From: a virus
Strand: one strand, 5' to 3'
DNA: 44,066 nucleotides
IMG/VR virus record: IMGVR_UViG_3300009788_000158
Span: 1 to 44,066 of that record
Numbering within the stretch: position 1 is the stretch's first letter; each line of letters begins with the position of its first letter. Below, in pieces: positions 36,824 to 44,066 of the stretch. The notes beneath the pieces are model-generated. The model was not told where the DNA came from and did no database searches. It saw only the letters and a list, made by a program, of their open reading frames with translations. The translations under genes were made by a program, and so were the position numbers.

Positions 36824-39369
36824 TCGGCGCGGGTATGCGTGATATGGGGCTTGGGTTGGCTCCTCTTTCCCTTGGGTTAGGGGCCGCTGTTGCACAAGCG
36901 GCCAAATTTGAGAAGCGCATGAGCGGGGTTGGTGCCGTCTCACGAGCGAACAAAGAAGATATGGCCGCGATGAGTAAAGAAGCGCGGCGTATGGGGATCG
37001 TGTCTGTTTTTTCCGCTTCGCAAGCGGCCGAAGGTATGGAAAATCTTGCCCGAGCGGGCGCCAAACCACACCAAATAATTGCTGGTTTGGGTGGGGTTAT
37101 GAATGCAGCGGCCGCAGACGGTATCACCCTGTCCCAGAGCGCCGATATTGTGGCAAGGGTTACCAAGGGTATGGGTCTGGAATGGAGCCAAGCGGGACAC
37201 ATTGCAGACACTTTAGCGTTGGCCAGCGCAAGCGCTAACACAAATATTTTGGCACTTGGTGAAGCGTTTATTTATGGTGTTTCCACTTCAAAAGCGATGG
37301 GCGTTTCATTAGAACAAACAACGGCGATTTTTGCGAAATTGGCTGATGCTGGTTTACGTGGATCAATGGGTGGGACTGCTTATGCAAATATGATGACAAA
37401 GCTTGCCAAACCAACGTCAAAATCAATCAAATTACTGAAGAAATGGGATATCAAGTTAGAGACTAGTAAAGGCAAATTGCGCAAGGTCGCTGATATTGTC
37501 GGTGATTTTAGCGAAAAACTTTCGAAGTTAAAATCCGTTACACGACGACAAGCAATTGCGCAAGAAGTTTTTGGTCGAAGGGGTTCACGCGCTTACACTG
37601 CTTTGGCAAACGCTGGTAGAGAGGCAACGTTAGAGTTAGAGGATAGGCTTGTCGCATCTTCAGAAAAAGGCGGCGCGGCGCTTGAAATGGCAAGACGCCG
37701 ATTAGACAATTTTTCCGGTTCAATGACTTTGTTGAAAAGTTCGTTAGAAGGGCTTTCGATCGGGCTTTTTCAACCAATGTTAAAACCGCTTGCAACTTCA
37801 GTTAGACAATTCACTGAAGGTTTTAATAAAGTCTTAATGGCTTTGAATGATATAAACGATTTTTGGGCGGAAAACCCGGATGCAACAGGATTTCCAACAG
37901 AGTCTTTAGAAAAATACGGGAAAACGGTTTCACAAATCGCGCTTGGTTTAAGGGATGCGGTCGACGCTGTCGGTGATGCATGGGATTGGGTTACGAAAAA
38001 AGTTAAAGCGGCTGGTAAGTGGTTCGGGGCAACTTTTGGCGGGGCCACGATGAGAAAAATTATCAAAATCGGAACCTTGATCTTAATAGCCGGGGCCGCT
38101 TTGGCACCTTTGATCCTTAGTTTGGCAATGGCCAAATTTGTGATCGGTGGTTTGATTTCTGTTATCGGCGGTGTTGCAACAATTATCGGCGCTGTGTTTT
38201 GGCCTTTATTGGCTGTTATCGGCGGCATTATCATAGCTTTTCAATTTCTAAAAAAAGAAAACGAGTCGTTTTTACAAACTGCAAGTCGAGTTTGGGGCAA
38301 TATAAAAATATGGATCTTAGATGTTTGGGAAAACGCTTTGAAACCAATGTGGGCTGGAATCAAAGGCGCCCTGATCCCGGCTATTGAAGAATGGGGCGGC
38401 CTTTGGCAGGAAATTGTCGGCGAAATAAAAACTGTTTTTTCCGAACTTTATCGTGAGTTATTTGGTGGAAACGAAAACACAAAAATCAGTTGGCTTGAAG
38501 TTGGGAAAGTAATTGGCGCGGTTATTGGTGCGATCGGAACTACATTTCTATTTTTTGTTCGTTATATAATTCCATTGTTGGCCGGAATCGGGAAATATTT
38601 TTACAAGGTAGTAAATACAATTTGGGGTATTTGGAAATGGGCAATAACTCAAATCGCCGAAGGTTGGGCAAAACTTGCGCTAGGTATTGAAAAGGTTATA
38701 GAAGGTGACATTTTAGAAGGTTTAAAACGGATCGGACTTGGTCTTTTAGATTTTGTTTTGAAACCATTTCGGTTGCTTCTTGAATCTGCCTTAGCTTTGG
38801 GCGATGCTTTAAATATAGATGTTCCTGACAGTCTTAGAACATTTGCCGAAGAAGGTTTGACAGGGCTCGCTTTCGATATACCAGCAAAAGAAACAGAAAA
38901 AACTTTTAAAACACGTGCCGAACAAATGGCAAGCTTTGGAATTGTTGAAACAGAGTTGGTTGTTAAACCGGGCGCTGATTTGGGCGGGCGTTTCGGGGAA
39001 GTGAAAACGGTTAAAGGTGAAAAGAGAAGGCGAGAAGAAGAAATCGATCAAATGCGGCGTGATATAGTCAATGCAAGGGAAGCGGCCGGGGCGGATTTAA
39101 ACCCGACTTCAATCGCAAAAGAACTTGCGGCGATGATGGCAAAGAAAGAAGCCGCAGCACAAGCGCCGATCGATGTCAAAGTTGAAAATTTACTCGAAGA
39201 TAAACGAACATTAGACATTAAAAATAATCTTTGTGTTTCTGGCGAAGATGTCAATTTAGCTTCTGGTAGACACAAAGTTGAATTACAAGAAAGAGCCGGT
39301 TTTAAATCAACACCGTGGCAAAAAAGAGCGATACTTGAACATGGTGCGGCGCCGGTTTCACGAGGGTAG
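36820..39369 (+). CDS. tape measure protein (849 aa)
   Basis: A TP901-type tape measure core begins at FEKRMSGVGAVSRANKEDMA (about residue 30) and includes ASQAAEGMENLARAGAKPHQ and GITLSQSADIVARVTKGMGL. Hydrophobic spans at about 411-475 (LILIAGAALAPLILSLAMAK and following) and 570-590 are typical of tail-tip channel parts. A Lys/Glu-rich C-terminal part follows. Length sets the tail: at about 0.15 nm per residue, 849-919 residues suggest about 127-138 nm (inference). It starts by ATGA overlap with the 70-aa gene, which probably encodes its original N-terminus. Confidence 0.88.
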   Translation: MIGAGMRDMGLGLAPLSLGLGAAVAQAAKFEKRMSGVGAVSRANKEDMAAMSKEARRMGIVSVFSASQAAEGMENLARAGAKPHQIIAGLGGVMNAAAADGITLSQSADIVARVTKGMGLEWSQAGHIADTLALASASANTNILALGEAFIYGVSTSKAMGVSLEQTTAIFAKLADAGLRGSMGGTAYANMMTKLAKPTSKSIKLLKKWDIKLETSKGKLRKVADIVGDFSEKLSKLKSVTRRQAIAQEVFGRRGSRAYTALANAGREATLELEDRLVASSEKGGAALEMARRRLDNFSGSMTLLKSSLEGLSIGLFQPMLKPLATSVRQFTEGFNKVLMALNDINDFWAENPDATGFPTESLEKYGKTVSQIALGLRDAVDAVGDAWDWVTKKVKAAGKWFGATFGGATMRKIIKIGTLILIAGAALAPLILSLAMAKFVIGGLISVIGGVATIIGAVFWPLLAVIGGIIIAFQFLKKENESFLQTASRVWGNIKIWILDVWENALKPMWAGIKGALIPAIEEWGGLWQEIVGEIKTVFSELYRELFGGNENTKISWLEVGKVIGAVIGAIGTTFLFFVRYIIPLLAGIGKYFYKVVNTIWGIWKWAITQIAEGWAKLALGIEKVIEGDILEGLKRIGLGLLDFVLKPFRLLLESALALGDALNIDVPDSLRTFAEEGLTGLAFDIPAKETEKTFKTRAEQMASFGIVETELVVKPGADLGGRFGEVKTVKGEKRRREEEIDQMRRDIVNAREAAGADLNPTSIAKELAAMMAKKEAAAQAPIDVKVENLLEDKRTLDIKNNLCVSGEDVNLASGRHKVELQERAGFKSTPWQKRAILEHGAAPVSRG

Positions 39370-39372
39370 AAA

Positions 39373-40143
39373 ATGGGCTTGTTAGACACTTTATTTTCAG
39401 GACGATCGTTTTTTATCAAAAACGAAGATGAGCCGAATGCGGAAATCCAAGGTCAATTTCCAGCGCAAGAAGTTCAAAAAACGGTTGGTTCAAAATATTC
39501 AACTGGCGCGGCTCTTAATCAAGACATCCCTTTTAGACAGTATATTTCTGGAGAAATCGATACAATCACGTTTAACGCGGTGTTTTTTAAACACGATATG
39601 CTTTTTGGTGAACCTGAGAAGGCCGTTGCATTGTTGGAAAGTTGGGTTAAACGCAATAAAGATTTAGCACGGCCACCCATTTGTTCTTTTTCAGTTGGTG
39701 ACGGCCATATTTCAATGGGTTCGTGTACGATCGATAAAGTCCAAGAAACGTTTTTACAACCAACGTTTTTGGGTAAAATGCACCATGTAACATGTGCAAT
39801 AACTTTATCGAGGTATCAAGCTTACAGTCTCGAAGGCGAAGAAGCGGGCGAGACTCGTTACCATAGAGCGAAAGATCGAGAATATTATGAAATGTTATCT
39901 TGGCGCGAATATAGATCGGCTGAAATGGGTGACATTATCCGCAAAAGACACCCTGAAAAACCAAATTTGCAAGTTGGTGATATTGTCAAATTACCATCCA
40001 TTGAAGCGATAAGAACAGAAAGGATTGAACAAACGAGCGAAACTTTTAAAACCGCTTTTGGAAAAAGAGAAACCCCACAAAGAACATTGCGGTTATACAT
40101 GTTTGAACGAAGAAACGAGTCTTATGTGAGTCATTTAATATAA
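39373..40143 (+). CDS. LysM-containing baseplate or tail-hub protein (256 aa)
   Basis: The C-terminal part (SWREYRSAEMGDIIRKRHPE, NLQVGDIVKLPS, about residues 176-213) has a LysM-like pattern as in gp53- or hub-type proteins that bridge tube and baseplate. The N-terminal domain (KYSTGAALNQDIPFRQYISG, DTITFNAVFFKHDML) is beta-rich like tube-initiator proteins, and PICSFSVGDGHISMGS precedes ITLSRYQAYSLEG. AGGG lies before ATG 39373. The stop overlaps the next start (TAATG). Confidence 0.7.
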   Translation: MGLLDTLFSGRSFFIKNEDEPNAEIQGQFPAQEVQKTVGSKYSTGAALNQDIPFRQYISGEIDTITFNAVFFKHDMLFGEPEKAVALLESWVKRNKDLARPPICSFSVGDGHISMGSCTIDKVQETFLQPTFLGKMHHVTCAITLSRYQAYSLEGEEAGETRYHRAKDREYYEMLSWREYRSAEMGDIIRKRHPEKPNLQVGDIVKLPSIEAIRTERIEQTSETFKTAFGKRETPQRTLRLYMFERRNESYVSHLI

Positions 40144-41300
40144 TGGTTGATGTTCCAAATCTTGGCGGCGGCGGTGTTAATGAAGCCACTTTTGCGCCGA
40201 AGTTTTCAATAGCTGTTGCTGGCACGGTAGTTGACGACAACATAAAACCGTTTGTTCGTTATGTTGATTATGAAAGTACCGATGGAATGGCAGATGTGTT
40301 TCATCTTCGTTGTGTAAATCCAGAAAGCGTTATTTCAAACGCGAAAATTTTTCAACCTGGAAATGAAGCTTCTTTGTTTGGCGGTTACAAAGAGCCGTTG
40401 ACTCATATTGGACGAACAATAATACAAAAAGCGATCCCATTTTTTCCTGAATCTGGCGAACCAACTTTGTCAGTTATCGGTTATACAAAAGATTCTGTTT
40501 TGGGAGACAATTCGCCAGAAAAATCAAAACAGCGTCGTTTTGCAGATCACAAATACAGTGATGCAGTGCGCGAAATTGCAACGCGCTATGGCATGGAAAT
40601 TAAAATCAATCCTACACCGGATAAACCGCACGATTTTATACAACGTGTTGGTGTTTCAGATTATGAATTTGTTCAAGGTTTAGCTAATACGACTGGTTAT
40701 ACTTTTTGGGTTGATGGTGATGAAAAAGGCGTTTGGACTTTGCATTTTCGCGATCCTGACACATTGGTTGAACAAGATAAGAAATATACATTTAGGTATA
40801 ACGATGGTGATAACTCGTCTTTATTGAGTTTTAGACCTGAATTACTGATAAAAGGCTCAAAAACAAAAATCAAAGTTGTTGTCAAGGACAGAAAAAACGG
40901 CAAGGTGATAAAGGTTGAGGTTGAAGAAGAAAATAACGCGGCACCGGATATTGAAGTTTTAGGTGATCCGGATTCTGAAGTTAATGGCGAATTTACAAGC
41001 GGTAGTGACATAAAACTTTTCTTCGGCAACTTTTCTTTTGATGTTATTTCGGGTAAACGGTTTAAAGATGAAGAAGAAGCAAGATTTTGGGCTGAACAAT
41101 GGTTTAGAAAAACAAGAGAAAATTTTGTCATGGCTTCTGGTAGTTGTATTGGGACCGAAACTTTAATGGCGCGTCAAAAACACAAGATCGAGAACACGTC
41201 GAAACCTTATGACGGTGAATATTATTTTAGTAAAGTTAAACATATTTTTGGGGAAAACGGATATAAGTGCAATTTTAGTTGTCGAAGGTTGGTACCATGA
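40143..41300 (+). CDS. gpD-like baseplate hub protein
   Basis: The 385-residue product fits the late control gpD or gp27-like hub that forms the trimer connecting tube and spike. Landmarks are VRYVDYESTDGMADVFHLRC (about 39-58), SLFGGYKEPLTHIGRTIIQK, HDFIQRVGVSDYEFVQGLAN and TGYTFWVDGDEKGVWTLHF (about 170-208). Near the end are SGSCIGTETLMARQKHKIEN and YYFSKVKHIFG. It starts by TAATG overlap with the LysM protein and overlaps the spike gene by ATGA. Confidence 0.85.
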   Translation: MVDVPNLGGGGVNEATFAPKFSIAVAGTVVDDNIKPFVRYVDYESTDGMADVFHLRCVNPESVISNAKIFQPGNEASLFGGYKEPLTHIGRTIIQKAIPFFPESGEPTLSVIGYTKDSVLGDNSPEKSKQRRFADHKYSDAVREIATRYGMEIKINPTPDKPHDFIQRVGVSDYEFVQGLANTTGYTFWVDGDEKGVWTLHFRDPDTLVEQDKKYTFRYNDGDNSSLLSFRPELLIKGSKTKIKVVVKDRKNGKVIKVEVEEENNAAPDIEVLGDPDSEVNGEFTSGSDIKLFFGNFSFDVISGKRFKDEEEARFWAEQWFRKTRENFVMASGSCIGTETLMARQKHKIENTSKPYDGEYYFSKVKHIFGENGYKCNFSCRRLVP

Positions 41301-42160
41301 CAATTGACAAATATGATGCAACAGTGATGACCAACAACGATCCGGAAAAAAGGGGACGGATAAAGGTTGCTTGTGTTGATTTGTTGGGCGATGAAGAAAC
41401 GGAGATTCCGCAATGGGTAACTCCAAATTTAGAGTGGGGTTGGTTCATTGTTCCAGATCCGGGCGAAATTGTCCAAATCGAGGTTTTAACAGGTGATGGA
41501 CAAGACGAAAGTTTTGGTCAATCTTCGGTCGAAAACATGCAATTGCGTTGGTCAAAACGGGCTTGGACCGATGAAGAAGTTGAGGGCGGCGAACCAAGGC
41601 CGATAAACGAAGAATTCAAAACGAATTACGGAAAACGGCGTGGATTTGCAACGCCTAACGGACACATTCTTCTTTTTGATGATACGGATGGGAGTCAAAA
41701 AATAAGTCTGACTTGGAAACAAAAAGACAGTTATAGTTATATTGCATTTGACGAAAAGGGAAATATAACGATCGCAAATAAAAACGGATCGATGTTACAC
41801 CTTGACGCTGAAAACGGCGCAACGACACTTGTTGAAGAACATGGCAATTATTTGACAATGAGCGAAAACGGCCTAAGTATGGTCGATAAAAGCGGAAATA
41901 TCGTTGAACTAAAAGACGGTGTTATCCAAATTATAAGCCAAGGTAATGTTGTTGTAATGGGTAATGATGCTTCGCTTGAAACGGGCACCGTTCACCTTTT
42001 ACAAGGGGCAACCGAAAAAATAATCAAAGGAGATACGTTTAGAGATTCGGTTTATGATTTACATATGCACCCAAGTGCTTTTGGCCCAACGGGTGTTCCT
42101 ACTCATTTAATGAGTATTATTTTAAACTGTTTGAGTCAAAACGGATTTATTGGTGACTAA
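41297..42160 (+). CDS. gpV-like baseplate spike protein
   Basis: The start is ATG 41297 (ATGA overlap with the hub). The N-terminal 75 residues form an OB-fold (TVMTNNDPEKRGRIKVACVD, WGWFIVPDPGEIVQIEVL), followed by a repetitive beta-helix-like section (NGHILLFDDTDGSQKISLTW, GNYLTMSENGLSMVDKSGNI, VELKDGVIQIISQGNVVVMG) and a C-terminal part with LHMHPSAFGPTGVPTH. It resembles the Mu and P2 spike that pierces the outer membrane. The His-containing HMHP segment may bind a metal at the tip, as seen in some spikes; this is a suggestion only. Confidence 0.85.
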   Translation: MTIDKYDATVMTNNDPEKRGRIKVACVDLLGDEETEIPQWVTPNLEWGWFIVPDPGEIVQIEVLTGDGQDESFGQSSVENMQLRWSKRAWTDEEVEGGEPRPINEEFKTNYGKRRGFATPNGHILLFDDTDGSQKISLTWKQKDSYSYIAFDEKGNITIANKNGSMLHLDAENGATTLVEEHGNYLTMSENGLSMVDKSGNIVELKDGVIQIISQGNVVVMGNDASLETGTVHLLQGATEKIIKGDTFRDSVYDLHMHPSAFGPTGVPTHLMSIILNCLSQNGFIGD

Positions 42161-42458
42161 ATGCAATTTCCCAGCATTGCCAAGTTTGAGCTTGCCGATT
42201 CCGGGGATCGGAATACCTTCACCTCCGAGTTTGCCGATTCCGCCAATTTTGCCCCCAGGGGCGCCGGATTTGCCAAGTTTGAGCTTGCCGATTCCCGGAA
42301 TCGGTATCCCATCGGTCCCGAGCTTGCCGATTCCGCCAATTTTGCCCCCAGGGGCGCCGGATTTGCCGTCTCTAGGCCTTCCTATCCCTGGGGTAGGATT
42401 ACCATCGATCCCGAGTTTACCGGGTTCGCCTGGCTTCCCAGCGTGCCCTATTGATTGA
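42150..42458 (+). CDS. Pro-rich repeat protein next to the spike (102 aa)
   Basis: The product consists almost wholly of three 31-residue repeats: LPSLSLPIPGIGIPSPPSLP plus IPPILPPGAPD, twice, then a diverged third copy ending PACPID. Residues are mostly Pro, Leu, Ile, Gly and Ser, with no charge in the repeats. The place right after the spike gene suggests a spike-tip or baseplate component. The start could be TTG 42150 or GTG 42153, overlapping the spike stop. An alternative frame (42161-42454) is rejected since it loses the clean repeat. No enzymatic function is seen. Confidence 0.65.
   Translation: MVTKCNFPALPSLSLPIPGIGIPSPPSLPIPPILPPGAPDLPSLSLPIPGIGIPSVPSLPIPPILPPGAPDLPSLGLPIPGVGLPSIPSLPGSPGFPACPID
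42177..42455 (+). repeat. 93-bp tandem repeats, three copies
   Basis: 42177-42269, 42270-42362 and 42363-42455 are direct repeats; the first two are nearly identical at the protein level (one Pro to Val change), and the third is diverged. They encode the 31-residue Pro-rich unit. Confidence 0.8.
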
Positions 42459-42464
42459 GGTGTT

Positions 42465-42956
42465 ATGGTCTTACTTGCAAACAAATTAGCGACTGAACTC
42501 GAAGCTATGGCGCCAGTGGCAACCGAGGTTGAAGGGATCGATAATTTTGCAACAGCTTTTGAAAATTATTTTGCCGATTCCGTGGTAACGGCGATACCGG
42601 CAAACCCAAATTCTTTGACAAACTCGACAAGCGCCCTGAAAGCCGCTATGCCGGGCGCAAATGTTGACGCGGCCGCCGCTATTCAAGCGGGAATTATCGC
42701 GTTCTGGGGGCAAGTGGCGGTTGATTTCGTGCTAATTTGGACAACGGCGCCGGTTTTGATCGCGGTTGTACCGCCAACCGGGCTTGGCGGAATAGCGGCG
42801 GCGCTTAATCCTGTGTTTGTGAGCAACAAAGACGCGGCGCTTGGATTGCCAGCGGCGGCGGCTCAAATCGCAGTCGCTTTACATCCAATACAGTTGGGCG
42901 GAATAGCAACATTAGGGCCACCGCCGCCAAGTGGGACACCCGTTCCGATATTGTGA
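42465..42956 (+). CDS. Ala/Pro-rich baseplate-region protein (163 aa)
   Basis: ATG 42465 has GAGGTG upstream. The product is low in charge and rich in Ala, Val and Pro (SALKAAMPGANVDAAAAIQA, TAPVLIAVVPPTGLGGIAAA, GPPPPSGTPVPIL at the end). Its hydrophobic stretches are not clear membrane spans. A structural protein of the baseplate is likely from order, between the repeat protein and the gp25-like wedge. No family is recognised. Confidence 0.6.
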   Translation: MVLLANKLATELEAMAPVATEVEGIDNFATAFENYFADSVVTAIPANPNSLTNSTSALKAAMPGANVDAAAAIQAGIIAFWGQVAVDFVLIWTTAPVLIAVVPPTGLGGIAAALNPVFVSNKDAALGLPAAAAQIAVALHPIQLGGIATLGPPPPSGTPVPIL

Positions 42957-42966
42957 GGTTGACATT

Positions 42967-43350
42967 ATGCCAAAGGGTTTAAAAATACCATTTCAAGCCA
43001 GCGCAACGGGCGGAATTTCAACGATTGAAGGCGACGAGAACGATAGACAAGTGATTTCAGCATATCTTTCAGACGGTGATAACGAAAACGCGTTTCAACA
43101 AAACATAACTCTTGGTATCGATATGATTTTTGATATTGCCGATCCTTTGATGCGATCAAGGGTTTTTACACGGATTATAAGACTGTTTGAATTTTTGGAG
43201 ACTCAAAAAAGGTTTAAGCTTTTGTCAGATACGGTACAATGGGATGAAACAGATATTGCTAATGGTAACATGATTTTAAGTTTTAGGTATTTGAATTTAG
43301 AAAGTGATCAACCGCAAACTTATGAACAAAAATTTAGTTCAGGAGTGTAA
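42967..43350 (+). CDS. gp25-like baseplate wedge protein (127 aa)
   Basis: The start ATG 42967 follows GAGG (42955-42958) at 8-nt spacing; the upstream ATG at 42931 lies in the previous gene. The product begins PKGLKIPFQASATGGISTIE, then NAFQQNITLGIDMIFDIADP and MRSRVFTRIIRLFEFLETQK. This is the gp25/GPW pattern of baseplate wedge proteins, involved in sheath attachment. Together with the following J-like gene it is part of the wedge module. Confidence 0.75.
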   Translation: MPKGLKIPFQASATGGISTIEGDENDRQVISAYLSDGDNENAFQQNITLGIDMIFDIADPLMRSRVFTRIIRLFEFLETQKRFKLLSDTVQWDETDIANGNMILSFRYLNLESDQPQTYEQKFSSGV

Positions 43351-43353
43351 AAA

Positions 43354-44066
43354 ATGACCACGATAACGATCCCAGATTTTAACTATGCGTCTTTTTATTA
43401 CGCTCAAATTCTCGAAGCGTTGATCGTATATAAACGGATCAATTTGCCAGAATTGACAGAAGAGTCTGACGTTGAACCGTCGATCCAATTAATGCGTATG
43501 ATGGCGTTAGTTGGACATTTGAATAATACCTTAATGGATACTTTGGCAAATGAAAATACTTTACCAACTGCAAAGATAGCTGAAAACGTTCGAAACATGT
43601 TGCGTTTAATTGATTATGAAATGTCTCCTGCAACACCTGCCCAAGTTGATGTTGTTTATGAGTTGAGTTTGATTTTGACAACGGCCGTCGAAATAATCAC
43701 TGAACGGGCGCAAGTAGCAACAAAGAAAACAACAACTTTGGAACCGGTTTATTTTGAAGCGTTAGAAGGTTTGACCGTTGATCGAACAGATCAACACAGT
43801 CACGTTTTGGCCGAAGAAGCGGGCGCTTTTACAGACTTCACAACGCTTGCAAATAGCGCTGTGACGCCCGGCGATGATTGGCAACCCTGGGTTACACCGG
43901 AAGCAAAAGACGCTATTTATTGGGGTCATAAGCACGCTATGTGGACGAAATTGTCAGTAACTTTGACAAGTGGGCTTTCTGGTATAAACGGCGTTTATGA
44001 GTTTTACGACGGTAATTTTAGAAAAATTTCTCCAACAAGTGTAACGAATTTGGGTGCAACTCTTGA
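43354..44066 (+). CDS. baseplate J-like protein, cut off by the window end
   Basis: AGGAG (43341-43345) lies before ATG 43354, and the frame is open to the last base of the window with no stop. The visible 237 residues include NYASFYYAQILEALIVYKRI, ELTEESDVEPSIQLMRMMAL, VGHLNNTLMDTLANENTLPT and later EEAGAFTDFTTLANSAVTPG. The combination of a helical start, VG.LNN-type helix and later beta domain fits the gpJ or gp6 wedge family. Its start 3 nt after the gp25-like stop fits the expected order. Confidence 0.8.
   Translation, partial: MTTITIPDFNYASFYYAQILEALIVYKRINLPELTEESDVEPSIQLMRMMALVGHLNNTLMDTLANENTLPTAKIAENVRNMLRLIDYEMSPATPAQVDVVYELSLILTTAVEIITERAQVATKKTTTLEPVYFEALEGLTVDRTDQHSHVLAEEAGAFTDFTTLANSAVTPGDDWQPWVTPEAKDAIYWGHKHAMWTKLSVTLTSGLSGINGVYEFYDGNFRKISPTSVTNLGATL

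Noticed and set aside
42161-42454. 97-aa ORF in another frame of the repeats
   Set aside because: It loses the clean 31-residue Pro-rich repeat and is more likely a shadow frame, even though it starts with ATG next to the preceding stop.

Overview
This window is one continuous, forward-transcribed stretch of a tailed bacteriophage genome (or prophage) with a contractile tail (myovirus type). The basis is an ordered set of recognisable genes: a terminase large subunit with Walker motifs and a nuclease domain, a PBSX-like portal, a Mu F-like minor head protein, an XkdF-like maturation protease, a scaffold, an HK97-fold-like capsid, neck proteins, a tail sheath, a tail tube, a frameshifted tail assembly chaperone, a tape measure, a gpD-like hub, a gpV-like spike, a gp25-like wedge and the start of a baseplate J-like protein. 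No gene is supported on the minus strand. The DNA is AT-leaning by eye. The host cannot be read from the sequence; a lipoprotein signal on the transglycosylase-like protein hints at a Gram-negative host. No integrase, repressor or replication protein lies in the window, so lifestyle is open.

Region 1 (1-8.7 kb) is an early or accessory region of small, mostly unrecognised genes, many with their own promoter. Recognisable members are an HNH homing-type endonuclease (2440), a DUF2786-like protein (4053) and a thymidylate kinase (5715). Its intergenic DNA is unusually structured. Four copies of a repeated intergenic module occur, two forward and two inverted. A family of TTGACT-type promoters carries a TCTRAATTAGA dyad next to the -35 box. 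There is also a parS-like palindrome, a run of hairpins and terminators, and a promoter-to-terminator interval without an ORF (about 5440-5700) that may encode a small RNA.

Region 2 (8.7-20 kb) holds a probable small terminase, a lysis pair (zinc amidase and lipoprotein transglycosylase-like protein), two small virion-like proteins, the large terminase, the portal, a Mu F-like protein with an extra C-terminal kinase-like domain, the protease, a scaffold with a probable nested internal start, and the major capsid protein.

Region 3 (20-28 kb) is unusual: surface or fibre-like genes and a glycoside-hydrolase-like protein sit between the capsid gene and the neck genes. Part of it (about 22.8-26.5 kb) uses codons differently from the rest and contains two paralogous fibre genes. 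A membrane protein with a central transmembrane helix closes it.

Region 4 (28-44 kb) runs neck, sheath, tube, chaperone with a -1 frameshift site, tape measure, LysM baseplate protein, hub, spike, Pro-rich repeat protein, gp25-like wedge and baseplate J-like protein (cut by the window end). Genes are tightly packed, often with ATGA or TAATG overlaps, as expected for one late operon. The most novel-looking features are the kinase-like extension of the head protein, the repeated intergenic modules, the possible leaderless early genes and the tandem duplication at the sheath start.
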